In this document: piece by piece, positions 13,807 to 19,535 of the stretch | Position numbering within the stretch: the first letter of the stretch is position 1 | Layout of the letters: every line of letters begins with the position of its first letter | Made by a program: the position numbers and the translations under genes | DNA from: a virus | Reading direction: 5' to 3' (one strand) | IMG/VR virus record: IMGVR_UViG_3300040806_001368 | Coordinates: 1 to 22,298 of that record | Length of the DNA: 22,298 nucleotides | Notes under the pieces: generated by a model | Told to the model about the DNA's origin: nothing | Seen by the model: only the letters and a program-made list of their open reading frames with translations | Databases searched by the model: none

Positions 13807-15482
13807 TGGATAAAGACCTATTTAAACACTTCCCAGAGGGAAAAGACCCTAGAGAAAACCAAGTAAAACTACTACTACAGCTTCAAGATGCTTTTAAGAG
13901 TGATAAAAAGTTTGTAGTCGTTAATGCCCCAACAGGTGTCGGTAAAAGCTTTTTGGCAGCAACAATAGCTAACTCCAGTGATAACCCATCGATTGATTTT
14001 AAGCAGTTTGTAAATTCATATAGGATATGGAACCCAGTAGATGGTAAAGATGAGGCATATAAATTTCCACACTATGGCGCTGCTGTTTTGACTGTAACAA
14101 AAAATCTTCAAGATCAATATACAAAAGATTTTGATAATTTACATCTACTAAAAGGTAAAACAAATTATCTATGTGAATATGATGGTGAATCAGATGTTGA
14201 AAGCGCACCATGCACTAGTCAGAACTCTTTAAAACGACAGTGTTGGGATTGTGACCGCTGCACTTATTATACTGATAGGAATAATAGCATATCTAATCAA
14301 TTCGGTGTGTTTAATTATGACGTTTGGTTGCACCTACCAGATCATGCTCGTAGAAAAGAAATCTTAATTTGTGACGAAGCTAGTGAGATTGAGAATGTTA
14401 TTATCAGTTTCTTTTCATTAGATATAAGTTATGAATGGGTTGAAAAATTATTAGAGGTTCAAAAATATCCGAGAATACCTTCAGAAGAACCAAACAAAGC
14501 TTATGATTGGTTGATGGAATTAAAAGAATTGATTGATGCAACTATTGATGAAAATAAAGAATTATTGGAATCACCAAAACATAAAAAGAATAAAGGTTTA
14601 AAATTCCGCCAAAAGGGATTAGAAAGATTGCAAAATGATTTTAGCAAAGTGATTGGTAATTTTGCCAAGAATGGTGAAAATCAAGATGCGGTTGAATATG
14701 TTATTGAAAGGGTTGCACCAGATAGATTTAACAAGAATGTTAAAGAGGGCGTTACATTTACACCATATCGCGCAAATAAGTTAGCAAAAAAATTATTTAA
14801 TAGTGTCGAAAAGGTAATGTTCTTGAGTGCAACGATTATCGATCATAAAAAAGAAATGAGTGATTTAGGTATCGAGCGTGATGAATACACATATATTGAA
14901 GCACCTAGCGCATTTGATCCAATGAAGTCACCTATCTATGTTGTTGGTAATTTTCCATTGACATATAATCTAATGGAAAAAAATCTACCAAAGGTTACAG
15001 AAATTACTAGTAGAATTTTAGATAAACACTCGAAACATAAGGGGTTGATCCATACTGTAAGTTTTAAAATCACAAAAGCTGTTGAAGAGGGTATCATTAA
15101 TGATAGGTTGATATTCCGTGATGATGGTAAAACAAATGATATCTTACTGAAGGAACATAGTGAAAGTGATGAACCTACTGTTATGGTTAGTCCTTCAATG
15201 AGTCATGGTGTTGATTTAAAGGGTGATTTGGGGCGTTTTCAAGTGATTATGAAGGTTCCATACCTTCCACTTAGTAACAAACGTATAAAGCGTTTAAGTA
15301 AAGAGGATTATAAATGGTATTTAAATAAAACTCTATCGTCACTTGTTCAAATGGCTGGTCGATGCACCCGCACTGATACAGATAAAGCTGTAACTTATAT
15401 TGTTGATGGGGCGGCAGCTAATTTATTAAAACGAAATTGGAACAAACTACCTAAATATTTTAGGGATAGGATCAAAGTATAA
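13806..15482 (+). CDS. XPD/DinG-like superfamily 2 helicase with Cys cluster
   Basis: A 558-residue helicase. Walker A is APTGVGKS (41-48); a Cys-rich insert follows (C123, C136, C146, C149, C152), as in the iron-sulphur domain of XPD/DinG helicases; motif II is CDEAS (189-193), with Ser in place of the usual His; then SATI near 345, SPSMSHGVDLKGD (about 460-472) and the arginine-finger motif QMAGRCTR (515-522). These enzymes unwind DNA (5'-3' for DinG), often on R-loops or repair intermediates. Length is shorter than E. coli DinG (about 716). Expressed from a late promoter through the coupled gene in front. Its TAA stop overlaps the next late octamer (15478-15485). The family call is good; the substrate is unknown. 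Confidence 0.85.
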   Translation: MDKDLFKHFPEGKDPRENQVKLLLQLQDAFKSDKKFVVVNAPTGVGKSFLAATIANSSDNPSIDFKQFVNSYRIWNPVDGKDEAYKFPHYGAAVLTVTKNLQDQYTKDFDNLHLLKGKTNYLCEYDGESDVESAPCTSQNSLKRQCWDCDRCTYYTDRNNSISNQFGVFNYDVWLHLPDHARRKEILICDEASEIENVIISFFSLDISYEWVEKLLEVQKYPRIPSEEPNKAYDWLMELKELIDATIDENKELLESPKHKKNKGLKFRQKGLERLQNDFSKVIGNFAKNGENQDAVEYVIERVAPDRFNKNVKEGVTFTPYRANKLAKKLFNSVEKVMFLSATIIDHKKEMSDLGIERDEYTYIEAPSAFDPMKSPIYVVGNFPLTYNLMEKNLPKVTEITSRILDKHSKHKGLIHTVSFKITKAVEEGIINDRLIFRDDGKTNDILLKEHSESDEPTVMVSPSMSHGVDLKGDLGRFQVIMKVPYLPLSNKRIKRLSKEDYKWYLNKTLSSLVQMAGRCTRTDTDKAVTYIVDGAAANLLKRNWNKLPKYFRDRIKV

Positions 15483-15485
15483 ATA
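15478..15485 (+). promoter_or_regulatory. T4-type late promoter octamer overlapping the helicase stop
   Basis: Exact TATAAATA containing the TAA stop of the helicase gene (15480-15482), followed by ATTATTT and the ATG at 15493 (7-base spacer). Confidence 0.8.
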
Positions 15486-15492
15486 ATTATTT

Positions 15493-16521
15493 ATGAGATT
15501 AATAACGAAACAAGAGGGGTTTGCGTTAAAATACGCAAGACAAAAAGAATTAGCAGAATATTCTGACAAGTATCAACTCCATTGTGGAGGGGCTTGTGCT
15601 CATTATGGAAAAATACCAAAGGGGTGCGCAAGTTGTCTTTTTTCTGATGTTTATGCAAATGGGTCGTTTTTGGGGTATACGTTTAATTTACCCAACGCAT
15701 GTAATGCAAACTGTAAGCATTGTTTTACCCCACTTGGGGATAAGCCACATGAAAGAACATGTAACCCTAATTTTAAACTTCCCGATGGTTGGAGCAACAT
15801 TGTTGATGCGGAATTACTTAATGGTAGTATGAGTCCCATAAATGAGATAGTTAAGTCAAGTAACAATAAAAACCCAGTTGCATTGATTTCTTTTAGTGGG
15901 GAGGGGTCAGAACCCCTCTTATATTATCCTGTAATTGAAAAGGTTGTTAAACATTATAAGGAAAATGTAGAACCATATATCGATAAACCTATAACATATA
16001 AATTATATACTAATGGTAAATTATTAACAGAAGAAATGATCGAAAAGTTAGTAAATATCGGTATCAATGAGGTAAGGATAAATTCATCTGCATTTAATTT
16101 TCATGACATAATTATAGAAAATATGAGAAATGCATGTAAAGCATTTCCCGTTGTTACTAGTGAATTGGGGCTATTCCCTAAATACTATGATGATATATAT
16201 AGGTTAATGCCAGTATGGGATGAAATGGGGTTAACTCACTTGAGTTTATGCCAACCTAAGTATAAAGATAAGAATGTGTTTAAACAAAATATTGACTTAT
16301 TTCCTAAAGATGCAGTATGTTATCCAGCGTCGAATGATTGGCTCATGGTTGATGATGGGGGTGAAGCAGAAAAAATGATAAAATATGCTATAGATACTAA
16401 TATATCATTTTCTATCATAGATTGCAATTGCTTTGTGATGAATCAAGAAGACGGTGGTAATGGTATATCTAAACAATTGAATTATTTAGATTTTAATGAT
16501 GTTATCGAAATGAACGTATAA
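15493..16521 (+). CDS. Radical SAM enzyme with extra cysteine clusters
   Basis: A 342-residue radical SAM protein. The SAM-binding iron-sulphur motif is CNANCKHC (C70, C74, C77). FSGEGSEP (134-141) is the glycine-rich SAM-binding strand and YTNGKLLTEE (172-181) the typical later strand. Ahead of the core lies CGGACAHYGKIPKGCASC (C31, C35, C45, C48), and near the end are C253, C276 and the pair C311/C313, which could ligate further iron-sulphur clusters. Such enzymes use a 5'-deoxyadenosyl radical to modify peptides, RNA or small molecules; the class here is not identifiable. Alternatives include a peptide-modifying or an activase-type enzyme. It has its own late promoter 7 bases upstream and is convergent with the oxygenase/fibre operon. 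Late expression points to a virion or host-modifying role, which is inference. Confidence 0.85.
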   Translation: MRLITKQEGFALKYARQKELAEYSDKYQLHCGGACAHYGKIPKGCASCLFSDVYANGSFLGYTFNLPNACNANCKHCFTPLGDKPHERTCNPNFKLPDGWSNIVDAELLNGSMSPINEIVKSSNNKNPVALISFSGEGSEPLLYYPVIEKVVKHYKENVEPYIDKPITYKLYTNGKLLTEEMIEKLVNIGINEVRINSSAFNFHDIIIENMRNACKAFPVVTSELGLFPKYYDDIYRLMPVWDEMGLTHLSLCQPKYKDKNVFKQNIDLFPKDAVCYPASNDWLMVDDGGEAEKMIKYAIDTNISFSIIDCNCFVMNQEDGGNGISKQLNYLDFNDVIEMNV

Positions 16522-16525
16522 TACG

Positions 16526-16551
16526 TAATATTACCCTATAAAGTAATATTA
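16526..16551. repeat. Inverted repeat at a convergent gene junction
   Basis: TAATATTAC (16526-16534) and GTAATATTA (16543-16551) form a 9-bp A+T-rich stem with an 8-base loop, between the stop of the radical SAM gene and the end of the minus-strand gene (it overlaps that gene's last codons). A bidirectional terminator is possible, but neither strand shows a T run after the stem, so this is a structural observation. Confidence 0.5.
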
Positions 16552-17042
16552 TCGGGTATCATTAGCACCAACCAAATTTGATCGGTATCGGACTTATCGA
16601 TCCTATGGACATCTGCGCTATTAAATTCTATAGCAGAATATTTTGCGACTTTGATTTCTTTTTTATCAGATTTAAAAATAACGCTGTTATTATCTGTCAT
16701 TGCTATGCAAAAGAATTTACCAATTGTGTTCTTTTGCCACCCATCATAATCCATCCAATCCAAGAAATCACCCTTTTTGAATTGTAGTAAACTTGCGGAT
16801 AAGATTAAATCATTTAAACCTATTTTAGATGATAAACCTTCAATTTCATCAAAAAGGTCATTATTTTCTAATATCTTTTTAAAGGATATGAAATCATACT
16901 TGGAAATATTATATCTTTGGTGAGAGTTCCCAACTCTTACATCAATTTCATCGACTGGTTTAAATCCAATATTATTTGCTAATGTAATTATAGATTCACA
17001 TTCTTTTTTAATATCTTTTAATTTATGTATTTTTCTATTCAT
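16536..17042 (-). CDS. Possible degenerate 2OG/Fe(II) oxygenase-like protein
   Basis: A 168-residue protein, last gene of a minus-strand operon. The C-terminal half looks like a double-stranded beta-helix: LQFKKGDFLDWMDYDGW (86-102), IGKFFCIAMTDNNSVIFKS (107-125), VAKYSAIEF (132-140), DVHRIDKSDTDQIWLVL (144-160). It can be laid against the neighbouring 182-residue oxygenase: the strand with the metal motif there (PHVD) aligns with DWMD here, so the first metal His is Trp and only the Asp (D98) is kept, while a distal His (H146) remains. It may therefore be inactive, use another ligand, or belong to a cupin-like fold. It starts 10 bases after the oxygenase stop. The alignment was made by eye and is tentative. 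Confidence 0.45.
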   Translation of the reverse strand: MNRKIHKLKDIKKECESIITLANNIGFKPVDEIDVRVGNSHQRYNISKYDFISFKKILENNDLFDEIEGLSSKIGLNDLILSASLLQFKKGDFLDWMDYDGWQKNTIGKFFCIAMTDNNSVIFKSDKKEIKVAKYSAIEFNSADVHRIDKSDTDQIWLVLMIPDNITL

Positions 17043-17052
17043 AATTATTTAA

Positions 17053-17601
17053 TTAAAATAACATTACCAAACTATAACGCAATTTATTTACAGGTGGAAC
17101 CCAATGTATAGGGGTTGTCCCCTCAAAGTGATACCCTACCCCCTTTTCATCTCTAAAAATCTTTACTAATCCATTTTTTACTGCATCATCTAAACATGTA
17201 TTGTTATAATATACATCTGGATCACCAAAAACTAATTTGTTTTCCGAGTTAGTTTGTAATGGAACTATTATAGTGTGTAAACTCATCCCTTTGTCAACAT
17301 GTGGTGGTATGAATGACCCCTGTTCATATTTATTTATTTGAACCTCTTTTACAGGGAACCCATCTATCTCTACGTTGACAAAATATTTTTCCCACAAATC
17401 GGTTAAAGATTTTGGGCTAACTTCTGCTGCATAATATTTACCCAAATCGCCACGAACACTATAATTGGGATAATACTTACTCCTATCTATAAAAATATTG
17501 GGGTTGTTATGGATATACTCCAACAACTCATCACAAGTGTTCACAGATAAGAAATCTACATATTTGTGCAACAAATCTTTTATCTCATCTAAATGTGCCA
17601 T
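17053..17601 (-). CDS. 2-oxoglutarate/Fe(II)-dependent oxygenase
   Basis: A 182-residue protein with the 2OG/Fe(II) oxygenase signature: NKYEQGSFIPPHVD (90-103) gives the iron-binding His101 and Asp103; a second beta strand region (LHTIIVPL, 108-115); and IHWVPPVNKLRYSLVM (165-180) supplies the distal His166 and a 2OG-binding Arg175, nine residues later as in prolyl-hydroxylase-like members. Such enzymes hydroxylate protein side chains, nucleobases or small molecules; the substrate is unknown here. T4-like phages of aquatic hosts often carry several. Its ATG shares a base with the stop of the tail-assembly-like gene in front (TAATG on the minus strand), placing it in one unit with two fibre genes, which makes a fibre protein a candidate substrate (inferred). 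Confidence 0.85.
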   Translation of the reverse strand: MAHLDEIKDLLHKYVDFLSVNTCDELLEYIHNNPNIFIDRSKYYPNYSVRGDLGKYYAAEVSPKSLTDLWEKYFVNVEIDGFPVKEVQINKYEQGSFIPPHVDKGMSLHTIIVPLQTNSENKLVFGDPDVYYNNTCLDDAVKNGLVKIFRDEKGVGYHFEGTTPIHWVPPVNKLRYSLVMLF

Positions 17602-18104
17602 TATAAATCATTGATCCTTTCATAAAGACCGCCCTTTAATATTTTTTTGTTGAGTTCTTCTTCGTCTTCTTTAGATATATAATCCCATTCTGGGTTATTT
17701 TTATATGCGTTTTTATATCGCGCATTAAGTAATCGTTTTTTACCTATAAAATCGTGAATTTTTTTAAATCTATCAATAGATTCACCAGATAAGTTATTTT
17801 GTTGTATAATATCATTTAAAACATCTGATATAATATTTAATTGCTTATATAGAGGATATTCTTTAGATATTGACTCTTCACACATTTGGTTTAAATTGGT
17901 TTCTTTAACCTCTGGTTTAGCTTCAGATATAGCTATAACTTTACCATTAATGATGTCACCACCATCCCAGATATGGGTTGTTGGATCAAATTCAAACTCC
18001 TTAAAAGATAGAAATTCTGAATCAATTTGATTTGTTTCTTTAGAATATGTTGTTCCAAAATATTCTCCAGATTGTTTATTAAAAAGTATAATTATTTTAG
18101 CCAT
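17601..18104 (-). CDS. Tail-fibre-associated protein, assembly-factor-like
   Basis: A 167-residue protein. The N-terminal half has short beta strands and a tail-fibre-assembly-like phrase (KIIILFNKQSGEYFGTTYS, 3-21; FEFDPTTHIWDGGDI, 37-51); the second half is helical (SISKEYPLYKQLNIISDVLN, 78-97; DRFKKIHDFIG, 110-120; KNNPEWDYISKEDEEEL, 134-150). The pattern of a short beta head with a helical tail and an I-x-x-K/E-Y-x-x-x-K/R-Q-L segment is common in small phage proteins encoded right after tail-fibre genes. Position supports this: the two upstream minus-strand genes are fibre-like. A fibre chaperone or tip-attached protein is the best guess. It is linked by a 1-base stop/start overlap to the oxygenase gene. 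Confidence 0.5.
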   Translation of the reverse strand: MAKIIILFNKQSGEYFGTTYSKETNQIDSEFLSFKEFEFDPTTHIWDGGDIINGKVIAISEAKPEVKETNLNQMCEESISKEYPLYKQLNIISDVLNDIIQQNNLSGESIDRFKKIHDFIGKKRLLNARYKNAYKNNPEWDYISKEDEEELNKKILKGGLYERINDL

Positions 18105-18124
18105 AATTTGTATGAGTTATAGGG

Positions 18125-18727
18125 TTATATTGCGAATGTATCAGTTCTAGCCCATACATTACCCGCATTAACAACAAATACACTAACAGATGATGTTTGT
18201 CTATATGAAGTTCCATTGCTATAATGCGACAACTGATACCCCCAATTTACTATTACCTTACTCCCAACAGGTAAATTCGGGTATATTTGTTTGGCGGCAT
18301 TTATTACACTAGTATATGAATTGTTAATATTTGATCTACTTGGGTCTGTTGCAAATATTGATCCAGCCAAATTGACATAGTATATATTATCTTTTGAGGT
18401 ATCATAATCAGTAATTCTACCATCAATATAATCTTTTATCCTTTTTTCTGTCACAATAGCCGAATCTGAATTAAACTCGGAACTATCACTAGAGTCCAAT
18501 AAATCAATTTCATCTGGCACGTCACTTGTTTGTGATAAATTTCCAATAACTTTTTTGCCCCCAATAGTGTCTAATTGGTTTATTGGTAAAGTTATATCAC
18601 TTTTCTTAATTTTATGAGATGTTGCCCCTCTTTGAATAAAGAAGTAGTCCGTTCCCCTATTTTTGGGATCGGCTTCCTGTAAAATATTGATAGTATCAAT
18701 TTGTGTATTTGGTGTAACCTGTGGCAT
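18125..18727 (-). CDS. Tail-fibre-like protein (shorter paralogue)
   Basis: A 200-residue protein. It shares with the 248-residue upstream gene a layout of two blocks: an N-terminal DYFFIQRGATSHKIKKSDI (27-45) and a middle KVIGN...SDVP (59-71) followed by DSAIVTEKRIKDYID (88-102). The C-terminal 90 residues are beta-rich and different (SIFATDPS, SKVIVNWGYQLSHYSNG, SVFVVNAGN). The N-terminal block would anchor to the virion or a partner fibre and the variable C-terminus would bind host or be the tip; this is inferred from shared-anchor/variable-tip logic. It lies 5 bases after the upstream gene. The second of a likely fibre pair in a late minus-strand operon. Confidence 0.65.
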   Translation of the reverse strand: MPQVTPNTQIDTINILQEADPKNRGTDYFFIQRGATSHKIKKSDITLPINQLDTIGGKKVIGNLSQTSDVPDEIDLLDSSDSSEFNSDSAIVTEKRIKDYIDGRITDYDTSKDNIYYVNLAGSIFATDPSRSNINNSYTSVINAAKQIYPNLPVGSKVIVNWGYQLSHYSNGTSYRQTSSVSVFVVNAGNVWARTDTFAI

Positions 18728-18732
18728 AATAT

Positions 18733-19479
18733 TTACGCAAAGACCCTAAATCTAAATTGCCAATTTGCTGGACTGGAAGCTGGGTCAAATGTAGTACCAT
18801 CGCTGTATTTGGCATAGTTTAATTGGTTAAGAGTTTTATATTTAATAGTTGTATTATTTACAATTAATGTAGAATATGCTGACCCATTATCACTTTGGCT
18901 GTTGCTTATAATAAGTTCATCATCTTGTGAAAATCCATTATTAGCAATTAAACATTTGTAGTATAACACTACAATCTGTGGAGTTTGTGTAAAACCAATA
19001 CCGCTAAGATCACCCGTAACAATATTCCCAGGTAAAGGCGACCCGCTAAATTCACCATCAACCGATTCTGAAAATATAGAAGGAAGTGAATCAATATAAT
19101 TAATCACGGCATCACTAGTCGGGATATTATCATCACTCGCATTAGTTAAATTTGTAATCACATTTACTTGACTTGGAACATCGCTACTATCCGTTGTGTT
19201 GCCGATCACTTTCATACTGTCGATATTTTGTAGTTTTGAAAGCTCTACAGCAGCGTCTGCTAATTGTGCAGTGTCTACACCACCCGCCTTTATGTTTAAT
19301 TTATTAGAAGTTGATTCGATTGTAGAATCATCTGGTAACCCTGCAACCAAATCCGAGTATTTAAATTTATATGATTTAAGGTTCTTCTGAATCAAAAACA
19401 AATCTGTAGAGCTTGCGTCCCCAAGGTTTGATAGGTTATTGATTAATTTTAACTGTGCAGTTGTAGTCATTGAAGTCAT
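18733..19479 (-). CDS. Tail-fibre-like protein (longer paralogue)
   Basis: A 248-residue protein with the style of phage tail fibres: a stalk-like phrase GGVDTAQLADAAVELSKLQ (67-85) as in trimeric fibre shafts, then KVIGN (90-94), SDVP (99-102) and TSDAVINYID (121-130), followed by a beta-rich C-terminus (about 135-248). The N-terminal DLFLIQKNLKSYKFKYSDL (26-44) matches the equivalent block of the next gene. The start at 19479 is supported by an exact late octamer with a 6-base spacer; another ATG three codons later (19470) is possible. It heads the minus-strand operon and faces away from the large gene at 19536, the two sharing a 56-base divergent promoter region. Confidence 0.7.
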   Translation of the reverse strand: MTSMTTTAQLKLINNLSNLGDASSTDLFLIQKNLKSYKFKYSDLVAGLPDDSTIESTSNKLNIKAGGVDTAQLADAAVELSKLQNIDSMKVIGNTTDSSDVPSQVNVITNLTNASDDNIPTSDAVINYIDSLPSIFSESVDGEFSGSPLPGNIVTGDLSGIGFTQTPQIVVLYYKCLIANNGFSQDDELIISNSQSDNGSAYSTLIVNNTTIKYKTLNQLNYAKYSDGTTFDPASSPANWQFRFRVFA

Positions 19480-19485
19480 TTTAAT

Positions 19486-19493
19486 TATTTATA
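19486..19493 (-). promoter_or_regulatory. T4-type late promoter octamer, minus strand
   Basis: Exact TATAAATA on the minus strand followed by ATTAAA and the ATG at 19479 (6-base spacer). It is back to back with 19522-19529, 28 bases apart. Confidence 0.85.
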
Positions 19494-19521
19494 AAATATA
19501 ATTGAAATAAACGATTTGTGT

Positions 19522-19529
19522 TATAAATA
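19522..19529 (+). promoter_or_regulatory. T4-type late promoter octamer before the large right-end gene
   Basis: Exact TATAAATA followed by ATTCAA and the ATG at 19536 (6-base spacer). Confidence 0.85.
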
Positions 19530-19535
19530 ATTCAA

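Noticed and set aside
17043-17056. AATTAAATAATT-like sequence upstream of the minus-strand gene at 17042
   Set aside because: Two mismatches to the octamer and wrong spacing; the gene is more simply read from the operon promoter at 19486.
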